NCBI RefSeq assembly: GCF_008086115.1
Contig: NZ_VSIY01000015.1
Coordinates: forward strand, 62,001-126,000
Source of the DNA: Maritimibacter fusiformis
GTDB taxonomy: Bacteria; Pseudomonadota; Alphaproteobacteria; Rhodobacterales; Rhodobacteraceae
Length of the DNA: 64,000 bases
Direction of reading: 5' to 3'
Positions 43,651 to 52,854 of this stretch are shown here, in pieces (within the stretch, counting starts at the first letter, position 1; each line of letters opens with the position of its first letter). The notes beneath the pieces are model-generated. The model saw nothing but the letters and a program-made list of their open reading frames with translations. It ran no database searches and was not told the origin of the DNA. The position numbers were made by a program, and so were the translations under genes.

Positions 43651-44306
43651 ACATCGTTTTCGACCTCGACGGAACCCTGATCGACAGCGCGCCGGACCTG
43701 CAAACGGCGGTGAACCTGATGCTGGAGGGCGAGGGCAAGCCGCCGCTGGACCTGCCGACCATCACCTCGTTCATCGGCAACGGGCTGCCGAAGCTGGTGG
43801 AACGCTCGCTTGATGCGCGCGGCATATCGCAAAGCCGGTATCCGCAGCTTTGCGACACGGTGCGCGACTTCTATTCCGCCGCCCCGGCCGACCTGACCCG
43901 TCCCTATCCCGGTGTGACCGAGGCGCTGCGGGCGCTCAAGGCGGCGGGGCACAGGCTGGGCGTCTGCACCAACAAGCCCGAGGAACCGGCGCTGCTGGTG
44001 CTGCACCTTTTGGGGCTGGGCGGGTTCTTCGACGTGGTCGTCGGGGGCGACACGCTGGAACGGAAGAAACCCGACCCCGAACCGCTGGAACACGTCTTTG
44101 CGGCGCTGGGGGACGGCGCGCGGCTTTATGTCGGGGATAGCGAGGTCGACGCCGAGACTGCAAGGCGCACCGGGGTGCGGTTCGCGCTCTTCACCGAAGG
44201 ATATCGCAAACAGCCGGTGGCGGCCCTGCCGCATGACTGGCGGTTCGCGGAATTCGACGCCCTGCCCGGCATCGTCGCGGCCCTGTCCCAAACCGCCCCG
44301 GCGTGA
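43647..44306 (+). CDS. cbbZ: phosphoglycolate phosphatase
   Basis: The enzyme dephosphorylates 2-phosphoglycolate, the product of RuBisCO oxygenation. The 219-residue HAD protein has VFDLDGTLIDSAPD at its N-terminus, motif II CTNKPEEPA, the lysine in RKKPDPEPL and motif III YVGDSEVDAETA, all typical of Gph/CbbZ. The GTG at 43647 is chosen because it overlaps the previous stop and follows GGAAGGA; an ATG at 43632 would add five residues. Its stop overlaps the cbbY start (GTGA). Confidence 0.9.
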   Translation: MNIVFDLDGTLIDSAPDLQTAVNLMLEGEGKPPLDLPTITSFIGNGLPKLVERSLDARGISQSRYPQLCDTVRDFYSAAPADLTRPYPGVTEALRALKAAGHRLGVCTNKPEEPALLVLHLLGLGGFFDVVVGGDTLERKKPDPEPLEHVFAALGDGARLYVGDSEVDAETARRTGVRFALFTEGYRKQPVAALPHDWRFAEFDALPGIVAALSQTAPA

Positions 44307-45007
44307 GGCTGGCGGCGCTGATCTTCGATGTCGACGGCACGCTGGCCGAGACCGAAGAGGCGCACCGGGCGGCCTTCAACCGGGCTTTTGACGCGCGGGG
44401 GCTGAGCTGGCATTGGAGCCGGGAGACCTACCGCGACCTCCTGCGCACCCCCGGCGGCAAGGAACGGATGCGCGCCTTTCAGGACAGCCTGCCCGACGCC
44501 GCGCGGCGGTTGGCGGCAGACGAGATCGCGCAGCTTCATGCCGAGAAGACGGCGATCTATGGCGACATTCTGAACAGCGGCGGGCTTGACCTGCGGCCCG
44601 GTGTGGCCGGGCTGATCGCGGCGGCGCGTGCAGGAGGGCTGCGGCTGGCGGTGGCGACCACGACCAGCCGCGCCAATGTCACGGCGCTGACGCGGTGCTG
44701 CTGGAGGCAGGAACCGGACACGGTGTTCGACGCGATCGCGGCGGGCGACGAGGTGGCGGCGAAGAAACCGGCGCCGGATGTCTATCGGCTGGCGCTGGCG
44801 CGGCTGGGCCTGCCGCCCGATGCCTGCATCGCCTTCGAGGACAGCGCCATCGGGTTGCGTGCGGCCCTGGCTGCCGGGTTGCCGGTGGTGGTGACGCCCT
44901 CGACCTATACGCAGGGCGAGGATTTCACGGGCGCGGCGCTGGTGGCCGACAGCCTGACCGGCCTCACGCCCGCGCAGCTAGCCCGGATCGGCGGCGATCT
45001 CGCGTAG
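44303..45007 (+). CDS. cbbY: CbbY-type HAD phosphatase (xylulose-1,5-bisphosphate phosphatase)
   Basis: CbbY removes xylulose-1,5-bisphosphate, a misfire product that inhibits RuBisCO. The 234-residue HAD protein has IFDVDGTLAETEEAHR, a CbbY-like cap region, the ATTTSRANV motif II, AAKKPAPDVY and CIAFEDSAIGLRAA, closely fitting CbbY. It starts at a GTG overlapping the cbbZ stop. Its last 30 bases overlap the end of the convergent lytic transglycosylase gene. Its presence implies that RuBisCO is encoded elsewhere or was once present here. Confidence 0.88.
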   Translation: MRLAALIFDVDGTLAETEEAHRAAFNRAFDARGLSWHWSRETYRDLLRTPGGKERMRAFQDSLPDAARRLAADEIAQLHAEKTAIYGDILNSGGLDLRPGVAGLIAAARAGGLRLAVATTTSRANVTALTRCCWRQEPDTVFDAIAAGDEVAAKKPAPDVYRLALARLGLPPDACIAFEDSAIGLRAALAAGLPVVVTPSTYTQGEDFTGAALVADSLTGLTPAQLARIGGDLA

Positions 45008-46147
45008 CTGATCAAGAAACGCCGAGTCGAGATGGCCATCGGGCACCATCGCGTGCACCGCCTGAAACGCCCGGACCGCGCGTTCGGTGTTGTGGCCGAC
45101 AAAGCCGTCAACGCCGTGGGTATCGAACCCCGCCTGAGTCAGAAGCACCTGGGCCGTGACGACATCGGTTCTGGACAGCGGGGTTTGATCCTCGGGCCAG
45201 GCTTTGCGGAACGGTTTGCCGCCGGCGATCCGGTCGCTGAGATGGCCGATGGCAATGGCGTAGGACTGGGCCCGGTTGTAGGCGGTGAGCACCAGGAAAT
45301 TGCGCAGGACCAGAAGCGCGGCACCGCGATGCCCGGCGGGCAGCAGGATGGTCCCCGCGCCATAGTCTGGCAGCGCGCCGCCCGTCGCATCCGTGACCCC
45401 CATCGCCGCCCAGTCGCGGGTCGGGCGGGCGGCATCGGGGGCGGAAAGGCCATAATCGAACGCTGCCGGCAACCTGACCTCGAGACCCCAGGGCTGGCCG
45501 GTCTTCCAGCCGTGTTTCTTGAGGTAATTGGCAATCGAGGCCAGCGCGTCGGACGGGTCTTCGCCCCAGAGATCAAGCCGACCGTCACCGTCGAAATCGA
45601 CCCCGAAGCCAAGCACCGAGGTGGGCATGAACTGGCCGTGCCCCATCGCCCCGGCCCATGAGCCGAACATCGTTTCCGGTTTGACCTTGTGTGTCTGCAC
45701 CATCCTGAGCGCCGCGATCAACTGATCCTCGAACAGGGCCGCACGGCGGCCGCGAAAGGCCAGCGTCGCCAGCGCCGAGATTACCGGGAAGCGCCCCGGC
45801 ACCACGCCATAGCCGGTCTCGAGCCCCCAGATCGCGGCGATCACTTCGGGCTCGACCGAAAAGGTCATCTCGATCCGGTTCAGCAGGTCGCGGTGGCGGC
45901 GCAGCATCTGCCGCCCGATCCGCGCACGTTCGTCCGAGGCGGTGATGTCCAGATATTCGCGGATCGGAAGCGAGAACTCGCTCTGGTCGGCCTGCCGCTC
46001 GATCACCTCGGGCAGAAAGGTGGCCTCGGCCATCGCACGGTGCAGGACGGCGGGCCTGATCCGGCGTTCAAGTGCGCGGGGGACGAATTCCTCGTCGACC
46101 CAGGCGCGGAACACGGCGGCGTCGCTCGGCCACTGATCTTGGTCCAT
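44978..46147 (-). CDS. lytic murein transglycosylase (MltB type) with peptidoglycan-binding domain, no signal peptide
   Basis: The 389-residue protein has an SLT_2/MltB catalytic domain: the catalytic glutamate in IWGLETGYG, then GSWAGAMGHGQFMPTS and the DFDGDGRLDLW loop. A C-terminal peptidoglycan-binding domain follows (TQAGFDTHGVDGFVGHNTERAV). Such enzymes cleave glycan strands in the periplasm. Here the catalytic region begins almost at the first residue and no hydrophobic leader is present. An in-frame TGA lies directly before the ATG, so no upstream extension is possible. The protein may stay in the cytoplasm, leave by another route, or act upon lysis. Confidence 0.88.
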   Translation of the reverse strand: MDQDQWPSDAAVFRAWVDEEFVPRALERRIRPAVLHRAMAEATFLPEVIERQADQSEFSLPIREYLDITASDERARIGRQMLRRHRDLLNRIEMTFSVEPEVIAAIWGLETGYGVVPGRFPVISALATLAFRGRRAALFEDQLIAALRMVQTHKVKPETMFGSWAGAMGHGQFMPTSVLGFGVDFDGDGRLDLWGEDPSDALASIANYLKKHGWKTGQPWGLEVRLPAAFDYGLSAPDAARPTRDWAAMGVTDATGGALPDYGAGTILLPAGHRGAALLVLRNFLVLTAYNRAQSYAIAIGHLSDRIAGGKPFRKAWPEDQTPLSRTDVVTAQVLLTQAGFDTHGVDGFVGHNTERAVRAFQAVHAMVPDGHLDSAFLDQLREIAADPG

Positions 46148-46192
46148 TCATCGGTTCCTTCTGGAACGATCAACACGGTATGGGCGGCGGCA

Positions 46193-48415
46193 TCATTTTC
46201 GCTGCCGCCGCACCGCCTTCTTGCGCGACACCGGCGCTTTCGCCCCGTTGCGGCGTCCGCCGGTCCTGAGCGTCTTGCCGTTCACCTCGATCAGCTCCAG
46301 CATCAGCCCGCCGGTCACCGGCACCGCCTCGGCCAGCCGGACCGTCACCGGCAGCCCGATCGACAATTCCTGCCCCGAGCGTTCGCCGGTCAGGGTCTTG
46401 GCGTTGTCGTCATAGCGGTAATACTCGGCCCCGATGGTCGACACCGGGATCAACCCGTCGGCGCCGGTCTCGTCGAGCTTCACGAAGGCGCCAAAGCGCT
46501 GGATACCGGAGATATGGCCGGAAAACTCGTTGCCGACGCGTTCGGACAGGTAGGCGGCGAGGTAGCGGTCGGTGGTGTCACGCTCGGCCGCCATCGAGCG
46601 GCGCTCGGTCTCGGAGATATGCTGCGCGGTGGCCTCGAGCTGGTCGATATCGGCGCGGCTGAGGCCGTCGTCGCCCCAGCCATGCCCCGAGATCAGCGCG
46701 CGGTGAACGATCAGGTCGGAATAGCGCCGGATCGGGCTGGTGAAATGCGCGTAGTTCTTCAGGGCCAGACCGAAATGGCCGAAATTTTCCGGCGTGTAGT
46801 AAGCCTGCTGCATCGAGCGCAGAGTGGAAATGTTGATGAGCTCGTCAAACTCGCTGCCCTCGGCCTGCGACAGGAGCGAGTTGAGGTGACGGGTTTGCAG
46901 GACCATCCCCTTGGCCAGCGTGAAGCCCGAGGCCTGCGCCACTTCGCGCAGCGCCTCCATCTTTTCGGGGCTGGGTTCTTCGTGCACACGAAACAGCAGC
47001 GGACGTTTCAGACGGTTGAGTTCCTCGGCGGCGGCGACGTTGGCCAGCACCATGAATTCCTCGATCATCCGGTGCGCATCGAAGCGCTCGGCAAGGCGGA
47101 CGCTTTCGACCTTGCCGTCCTCGTTCAGCACGATCTTGCGCTCCGGCAGGTCGATGTCGAGCGGCTGGCGTTTCGCGCGGGCATCACGCAAGGCGTAATA
47201 GGCGGCATAGAGCGGCTCGATCACCTCGTCCATCAGCGGCGCGCATGTCTCGTTCGCGTCGCCGTCATGGGCGGCCTGCACCTCGACGTAATTCAGCGAG
47301 GCCTTCGATTTCATCATGCCGCGGATGAAGCTGTGCGAGCGCTTGTTGCCATGTGCGTCGATCACGATGCGCGCGGCGATCACGGCGCGCGGCACGCCTT
47401 CGTGCAGCGAGCACAGGTCACCCGACAGACGGTCGGGCAGCATTGGCACCACACGGTCGGGGAAGTAGGTGGAATTTCCGCGATTGCGCGCCTCGCGGTC
47501 CAGGGCCGAACCGGGCGTGACGTAATGCGCGACATCCGCGATGGCGACCCAGACGACGTGGCCGCCTGGGTTTTTCGCGTTGTCGTCGGGATGCGCCCAG
47601 ACGGCATCGTCATGGTCGCGGGCATCGGACGGGTCGATGGTGACAAGCGGCAGGTGGCGCAGGTCTTCGCGGCCCTCGAGGCCGGCGGGCTTCATCGCGT
47701 CGGCCTCGGCGATGACCTCGTCGGGGAAGGCGTCGGGGATGCCGTGCTGGTGGATCGCGATCAGGCTGACGGCGCGCGGCGCCGAGGGGTCGCCAAGGCG
47801 CGCGACGATGCGCGCGCGCGGCAGGCCCATGCGCTCGCGCGGGCCGGATTGCTGTGCCTCGACCAGTTCACCGTCCTTCGCGCCCTCCTCGGCCCCGGCG
47901 GGCACCATCCATTCCTTGTCCGCACCCTTGTCGATCGGCGTGACGCGCCCGCCCTCCGCGCCCTTGCGGAAGATGCCGAGAATGCGCTCGGGATTGGTGC
48001 CGATGCGGCGGATCAGGCGTGCCGCGTAGGCGTGATCCTCGCCATTGACCTCGGTCATGCGGGCCAGAATCCGGTCGCCCGCCGCCAGCCCCGGATCACC
48101 GGATTTGGCGACGAACAGCACCTTCGGCGCCTCGCCCTCGCCCTGCCATTCCAGCGGGCGGGCGAACAGCTCGCCATCCGCCCCCGGCCCGGTCACTTCG
48201 AGCACCGCGACCGGCGGCAGCTTGTCGGGATCTCGGTAGGTTTTCTTGCGCTTGGTCAGATGTCCATCGTCCTCAAGTTCACGCAGGATGCGCTTGAGGT
48301 CGATCCGGGCGGCCCCCTTGATCCCGAAAGCGCGCGCGATGTCGCGTTTCGAGGTCAGGGTCGGGTTGTCGGAGATCCAGGTCAGGATTTCGTCTTTGGA
48401 AGGTATGCGTGTCAT
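46193..48415 (-). CDS. rnr: ribonuclease R
   Basis: RNase R degrades structured RNA 3' to 5' and acts in quality control. The 740-residue protein has an N-terminal winged helix (ILTWISDNPTLTSKRDIARAF), cold-shock domains, the RNB catalytic centre with its aspartate cluster in IDPSDARDHDDAVW, RYSDLIVHRAL, a C-terminal S1 domain (FSGHISGIQRFGAFVKL) and a lysine/arginine-rich tail (SRKKAVRRQRK). The start at 48415 is chosen because it begins the winged helix; the open frame to 48487 adds unrelated sequence. Confidence 0.95.
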   Translation of the reverse strand: MTRIPSKDEILTWISDNPTLTSKRDIARAFGIKGAARIDLKRILRELEDDGHLTKRKKTYRDPDKLPPVAVLEVTGPGADGELFARPLEWQGEGEAPKVLFVAKSGDPGLAAGDRILARMTEVNGEDHAYAARLIRRIGTNPERILGIFRKGAEGGRVTPIDKGADKEWMVPAGAEEGAKDGELVEAQQSGPRERMGLPRARIVARLGDPSAPRAVSLIAIHQHGIPDAFPDEVIAEADAMKPAGLEGREDLRHLPLVTIDPSDARDHDDAVWAHPDDNAKNPGGHVVWVAIADVAHYVTPGSALDREARNRGNSTYFPDRVVPMLPDRLSGDLCSLHEGVPRAVIAARIVIDAHGNKRSHSFIRGMMKSKASLNYVEVQAAHDGDANETCAPLMDEVIEPLYAAYYALRDARAKRQPLDIDLPERKIVLNEDGKVESVRLAERFDAHRMIEEFMVLANVAAAEELNRLKRPLLFRVHEEPSPEKMEALREVAQASGFTLAKGMVLQTRHLNSLLSQAEGSEFDELINISTLRSMQQAYYTPENFGHFGLALKNYAHFTSPIRRYSDLIVHRALISGHGWGDDGLSRADIDQLEATAQHISETERRSMAAERDTTDRYLAAYLSERVGNEFSGHISGIQRFGAFVKLDETGADGLIPVSTIGAEYYRYDDNAKTLTGERSGQELSIGLPVTVRLAEAVPVTGGLMLELIEVNGKTLRTGGRRNGAKAPVSRKKAVRRQRK

Positions 48416-48446
48416 GGGCCAGCCGTAGCATGCGCGATTGCAAAGG

Positions 48447-49034
48447 TCAGCGCCCAACAGCAGGTAAATCTGACGCAACGTCAACATCGTTCAGAACCGG
48501 CAGCCGCGCGACCCGCGAAAACGGCAGGGTGGCCAGTGTGTCGGCCATTGCGTGCGGGCTGGACCAGCGCACGCCGGCGAACAGCCCGGCCGGAACCGCG
48601 GCGCTGCGTTTCAGCCCGATCGCCCAGAAGCCGCCGTCGCTGGCCGGGCCGATCACCGCGGGATGATCGCCAAGGGCAGCAAAGCCGGCGGCGACATGGG
48701 CGCGGGTGATGGCCGGAATGTCAGCGCCAATGATCAGGACCGGTCCCGGCGGCAGGCCGCGAAACAGCCGCCCCATGCGGTCGCCCAGATCGCCCGGCCC
48801 CTGCCCGATGCGCGCGAGATCGGGCAACATCGGCGAGTTCAGCGCGGTATCCGGTGCGACGGCCAGGATGGTATCCCAGCCCGGGGACGTGACGCCGCGC
48901 GCCAGCGTGCGCAGCCGGTGACGCATCCACCAGGCGGCGCGGACATAGCCGATGTCCTGGCCCAGCCGGGTCTTGACGCGGCCCGGGCGCGGCTCTTTCA
49001 CCATGATCACAAGGCGCGGGCGCGGCCTGTCCAT
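48447..49034 (-). CDS. DUF2064/TIGR04282 glycosyltransferase-like protein
   Basis: The 195-residue protein has a nucleotidyl/glycosyltransferase A fold: VIMVKEPRPGRVKTRLGQDIG at the N-terminus (nucleotide loop), IIGADIPAITRAHV with the acidic metal site, GPASDGGFWAIGL, and NDVDVASDL near the C-terminus. This family includes proteins named after arsenosugar synthesis and resembles CofC. The substrate here is unknown. It lies upstream of rnr on the same strand, 31 bases away. Confidence 0.75.
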   Translation of the reverse strand: MDRPRPRLVIMVKEPRPGRVKTRLGQDIGYVRAAWWMRHRLRTLARGVTSPGWDTILAVAPDTALNSPMLPDLARIGQGPGDLGDRMGRLFRGLPPGPVLIIGADIPAITRAHVAAGFAALGDHPAVIGPASDGGFWAIGLKRSAAVPAGLFAGVRWSSPHAMADTLATLPFSRVARLPVLNDVDVASDLPAVGR

Positions 49035-49203
49035 ATCTGCCCCAATCCCGGCGAACGCGCCTCAACCCTGCAAGGTCGCCGCTTTGCCCCCGGCTGTCCA
49101 CTACGTGTTTCGACTTATTGCGCGAACCCGGCCACACAGGATAGACCTTGAAGCGGAAATGAACATCTGTTCCCCTCTTGCAGGTCACACAGGGAATTGA
49201 AAT

Positions 49204-49704
49204 TTGATCATCAAGGCAGTTGACGGCTTGAACGAGACCGTCGGGCGCATCGTGTCCGTGGTCGCAGTCATCTTCGCGGCGATCATCATTTTCGACGTGG
49301 TGATGCGCTATGCGTTCAACGCACCGACCCGCTGGGCGTTCGACGTGACCAAGCAGCTTTACGGCTTCTACTTCGTGATGCTGGGCGGCTATGCGCTGCG
49401 CCACCAGGCGCATGTGCGGGTCGATCTGGTGACCGAACGGCTGCGCCCGCTGGCGCGGCGCTGGGTCGAAGTGGCGGGCTACGTGATCTTTTTCTTCCCC
49501 TTCGCCTGGGTATTCCTGACCCGGTCGTGGGATTTTGCTTTGAAGTCGTGGCAGCAGGGCGAAACCACCTATGGGTCGGTGCAACTGCCGGTCTATCCGC
49601 TGAAAATGGCGATGGCGGTGGCGGCGGGGCTGCTCATATTGCAAGGCGCCGCCGAAGTCCTGAAACTGATCCTCGACAAGCAGGAGAAGCCGCATGGCGC
49701 CTGA
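49204..49704 (+). CDS. TRAP transporter small permease (DctQ), system 1
   Basis: The 166-residue membrane protein has four hydrophobic segments and the DctQ pattern: an AIIIFDVVMRYAFN first helix, a TKQLYGFYFVMLGGYALRHQAHVRVDLV second region, and two C-terminal helices. It likely starts at a TTG after CAGGGAA. It partners the large permease, whose ATG overlaps its last codons, and the binding protein at 51036. Confidence 0.88.
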   Translation: MIIKAVDGLNETVGRIVSVVAVIFAAIIIFDVVMRYAFNAPTRWAFDVTKQLYGFYFVMLGGYALRHQAHVRVDLVTERLRPLARRWVEVAGYVIFFFPFAWVFLTRSWDFALKSWQQGETTYGSVQLPVYPLKMAMAVAAGLLILQGAAEVLKLILDKQEKPHGA

Positions 49705-51016
49705 GATCATTGCCCTGATCATGTTCGGCCTGTTGCTCACGGGCCTGTTCATGGGGCATCCTCTGGCCTTCGTCCTGGGCGGCACGGCGGTTCTGGGCGC
49801 GCTGATCGCGGGCAAGCCGATGGTGCTGGGCATCGTCATCAACCGGATTTTCGGCGATGTGCTGGACAACTTCACCCTGATCGCGATTCCGCTGTTCATC
49901 CTGATGGCCCGATTCTTATCGGATTCAGGGGTCACGGATAAAATGTTCGAATCGCTCCGCCTGCTGATGTCGAACGTGCGTGGCGGACTGGCGCTGGCGG
50001 TGGTGTTCATCTCGATCCTGCTGGCCGCGACCACGGGCATCATCGGCGCCTCGATCACCGTGATGGGGGTGATGGCGCTGCGGCCGATGCTGCAATATGG
50101 CTATTCCCCGACGCTGACGACGGGCGTGATCGCCGCGTCGGGTTGTCTCGGCATCCTCATTCCGCCGTCGATCATGCTGATCCTGATGGCCAGCTATTCG
50201 CCGCTGTCGGTGGGCGAGCTGTTCGCCGGCGCGATGATCCCCGGCGTGCTGCTGGGCCTGCTCTATGCGGTCTGGGTGGTGATCGTGGCCATCGTCAAGC
50301 CCAGCATGGCCCCGGCGGTCGAACCGGACGAGAAGATCGCGCGCGGCGCCCTGCTGCGGATGCTGGCGGTCGAGGCCGTGCCGCCGCTGATCCTGATCCT
50401 CGGCATCCTCGGCTCGCTTCTGGCCGGGATCGCGACCGCCACCGAAGCTTCGGCGATCGGTGCGGCGCTGGCGCTGCTGATCGTGATCGTGCGCGGCAAG
50501 TTCGAGCTCAGGACCTTCTATTCGGCGATGCTGGAGACCGGGCGCACCTCGGCGATGATCCTGTTCATCGTGATCGGCGCCACCGCGTTTACCGGGGTGT
50601 TCAACATCACCGGCGGCCTGCGCGCGACGCAGGAGATCATCCGTGGGCTGGACATGGCGCCCTGGCTGTTGATCACGATGATGCTGTTCATCGTGTTCAT
50701 TCTCGGCGCGTTCCTCGACTGGACCGGGATCGTGCTGTTGTCATTCCCGATCTTTCTGCCCATCATCCAGGAGATGCAGATCGACCTTTTGTGGTTCGTC
50801 GTGCTCATGGCGCTGGTTCTGCAAACGTCGTTCCTGACGCCCCCATTCGGATACGCGCTGTTCTACCTGCGCGCGCTGGCGCCGAAAGAGGTTCGAACCG
50901 GGCAGATCATCCTGGGGGTTCTGCCATTCATCGGCCTGATCGTGGTGATGAGTGTGACGGTGGCGCTGTTGCCCCAACTGGTGCTGTGGCTGCCGGACGT
51001 GTTCTACAACAAGTAA
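49694..51016 (+). CDS. TRAP transporter large permease (DctM), system 1
   Basis: The 440-residue inner-membrane protein has about 12 helices and the DctM signatures GHPLAFVLGG, IPLFILMARFLSDSG, SGCLGILIPPSIMLILMA and LQTSFLTPPFGYALFYLRA. It uses the sodium or proton gradient to import an organic acid delivered by the DctP protein at 51036. The sequence TATEASAIGAA near the middle is also typical. Confidence 0.94.
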   Translation: MAPEIIALIMFGLLLTGLFMGHPLAFVLGGTAVLGALIAGKPMVLGIVINRIFGDVLDNFTLIAIPLFILMARFLSDSGVTDKMFESLRLLMSNVRGGLALAVVFISILLAATTGIIGASITVMGVMALRPMLQYGYSPTLTTGVIAASGCLGILIPPSIMLILMASYSPLSVGELFAGAMIPGVLLGLLYAVWVVIVAIVKPSMAPAVEPDEKIARGALLRMLAVEAVPPLILILGILGSLLAGIATATEASAIGAALALLIVIVRGKFELRTFYSAMLETGRTSAMILFIVIGATAFTGVFNITGGLRATQEIIRGLDMAPWLLITMMLFIVFILGAFLDWTGIVLLSFPIFLPIIQEMQIDLLWFVVLMALVLQTSFLTPPFGYALFYLRALAPKEVRTGQIILGVLPFIGLIVVMSVTVALLPQLVLWLPDVFYNK

Positions 51017-51035
51017 CCAAGCGGAGGATAATCCC

Positions 51036-52124
51036 ATGAAAATGACGCATGTGATCGCAGCGGGCGCGCTGACGGCCGGCCTTGCCGGCCCGGCGATGGC
51101 CCAGGAAAGCTGGACCATGACGACCACCTGGCCGTCCTCGCTCGAGCTGATCGAGATCGACCGGCATTTCGTCGAGCTGGCCAACGCCCTGACCGGCGAT
51201 GCGCTGACCATCGAGTTCTTCGAAGGCGGCGCGCTCGTGCCCGCGGGCGAAGTGTTCGGCGCGGTCGAAAGCGGCACGATCCAAGCCGGCGGCGACTGGC
51301 CGGGCTACTGGGCCGGGCGCAACTCGGCGTTCTCGCCGCTGGCGACCACGGCCAGCCTGTTCAACGCGATCGACTACGTGAACTGGATCCAGCAATGGGG
51401 TGGCGCCGATCTCTACAACGAGATCTACGGCAAGTTCGGCATGGTCTATCTGCCCTACGGCGTGACCAACAACGAATCGGGCTTCCGCACCAACAAGAAG
51501 ATCGAGACGCTGGACGACCTTCAGGGCATGCGCCTGCGCCTGTCCGGGCTTGAGCAGGGCCGTCTGCTGGAAATGCTGGGCGGCAGCCAGGTGTCGATGG
51601 CGGGTGGCGAGATCTACCAGTCGCTCGAGCGCGGCGTGATCGACGGCGCCGAGTTCTCGACCCCGAACGTGGACTGGTCGGGCGGCTTCCAGCAGGTCAC
51701 CAAGTTCTGGGCAACGCCCGGCTGGCACCAGTCGGCCTCGATGTTCGGCGTGATGATCAACAAGGCGTCCTGGGACGCGCTGTCGCCGGAAACGCAGAAC
51801 GCGCTGAAAGTCGCCGCCGACGCGAACCTGATCTGGTCGCTGGCCTTCACCGAGAAGCGCGCGACCGAAGCCTATGCGCTGTTCGACGAGGCGGTGGAAA
51901 TCACCCGCTACGACGACGCCACGCTGGCCCGGGTGCAGGAAATGGCGAACGAGGTCATCGTTCAGACCGCCTGCGAGAACCCCGACAGCGCCAAGGTCTA
52001 CCTGAGCCAGGTCGAGTATCTGAACGACTACGCCAAGTGGCGTGACGCCTCGGCGCCGTTCAACCTTGGCCGGACGCCCAACGGACCGGATGTCGAGAAG
52101 CTGCGCGAATGCGCCGGCGAGTGA
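51036..52124 (+). CDS. TRAP transporter substrate-binding protein (DctP), system 1, TakP-like
   Basis: The 362-residue periplasmic protein has a Sec signal (about residues 1-22, GLAGPAMAQES). The mature part has TTTWPSSLELIE at the start and GMRLRLSGLEQGRLLEMLGG with the conserved arginine. The GVIDGAEFSTPNVDWSGGFQQV segment follows the TakP family, which binds 2-oxo acids such as pyruvate. The ligand here is inferred, not proven. It ends the 49.2-52.1 kb transporter operon and is followed by a terminator. Confidence 0.88.
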   Translation: MKMTHVIAAGALTAGLAGPAMAQESWTMTTTWPSSLELIEIDRHFVELANALTGDALTIEFFEGGALVPAGEVFGAVESGTIQAGGDWPGYWAGRNSAFSPLATTASLFNAIDYVNWIQQWGGADLYNEIYGKFGMVYLPYGVTNNESGFRTNKKIETLDDLQGMRLRLSGLEQGRLLEMLGGSQVSMAGGEIYQSLERGVIDGAEFSTPNVDWSGGFQQVTKFWATPGWHQSASMFGVMINKASWDALSPETQNALKVAADANLIWSLAFTEKRATEAYALFDEAVEITRYDDATLARVQEMANEVIVQTACENPDSAKVYLSQVEYLNDYAKWRDASAPFNLGRTPNGPDVEKLRECAGE

Positions 52125-52147
52125 ACCGGACCGACATGTGACACCGC

Positions 52148-52175
52148 AAAGGCCCGCCCCCGTGCGGGCCTTTCG
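52148..52175 (+). terminator. Rho-independent terminator after TRAP system 1
   Basis: AAAGGCCCGC (52148-52157) pairs with GCGGGCCTTT (52164-52173) around CCCCGT, 23 bases after the stop codon. Confidence 0.88.
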
Positions 52176-52278
52176 CATGAAAATGCCCCCGACACGCCCC
52201 GCGAGCGGTCACTTACTGTTGTGAAAACGGGCGGATCGTGGCAACCAAACGCCCACGGGAGCGAAGGGGAGAGGGAAG

Positions 52279-52854
52279 ATGCGGGCCTTGGCGCTGGCTG
52301 TCAGGGCGATCAGCGGATTGAACGCGATCGTCGGAAGTGTGTTTTCGTGGCTGTCGCTGGGAATCGTGGCGGTCTGTTTCACCGTGGTGGTGCTGCGCTA
52401 CGTCTTCGCGACCAGTTTCGTGTGGATGCAGGATCTCTATATCTGGCAGAACGGCGCGATGTTCACCGCCGTGGCCGGGTTCGCGCTGATGCGCGGCGAT
52501 CATGTTCGGGTCGACATCTTCTATCGTCCCGCCCGGGCAAAGACCAAGGCGCTGGTCGATCTGTTCGGATCTCTGTTCTTCCTCCTGCCGTTCTGTTTCG
52601 TCGTCTACCGCTATTCCATGCCCTTCGTGCAGCGCGCCTGGAGCTACCGCGAAGGCTCGGCGAACGTCGGGGGGATGGAGGGGCTGTTCATCCTCAAGAC
52701 CTTCATCATCGCCTTCGTCGTCCTTCTGGCGCTGCAGGGCATCGCGATGATCCTGCGTTCCATCCTGGTGCTGGGCGGGCGCAACGACCTGTTGCCGCCG
52801 ACGCAGCGATATGGCGACGATGACGTGCCCGCCGCCATCGAAGGAGCCCATTGA
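52279..52854 (+). CDS. TRAP transporter small permease (DctQ), system 2
   Basis: The 191-residue protein has four membrane segments: SLGIVAVCFTVVVLRYVFA, the FVWMQDLYIWQNGAMFTAVAG region, LFFLLPFCFVVYRY and a final helix (FIIAFVVLLALQGIAMIL), plus a charged C-terminal tail. This is the longer DctQ subtype associated with 2-oxo acid or mannitol/chloroaromatic TRAP systems. Its stop overlaps the ATG of the next gene by one base. Confidence 0.88.
   Translation: MRALALAVRAISGLNAIVGSVFSWLSLGIVAVCFTVVVLRYVFATSFVWMQDLYIWQNGAMFTAVAGFALMRGDHVRVDIFYRPARAKTKALVDLFGSLFFLLPFCFVVYRYSMPFVQRAWSYREGSANVGGMEGLFILKTFIIAFVVLLALQGIAMILRSILVLGGRNDLLPPTQRYGDDDVPAAIEGAH

Noticed and set aside
45689-48709. 1006-codon open frame on the plus strand opposite rnr
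   Set aside because: It is antisense to RNase R with no recognisable domain or ribosome site.
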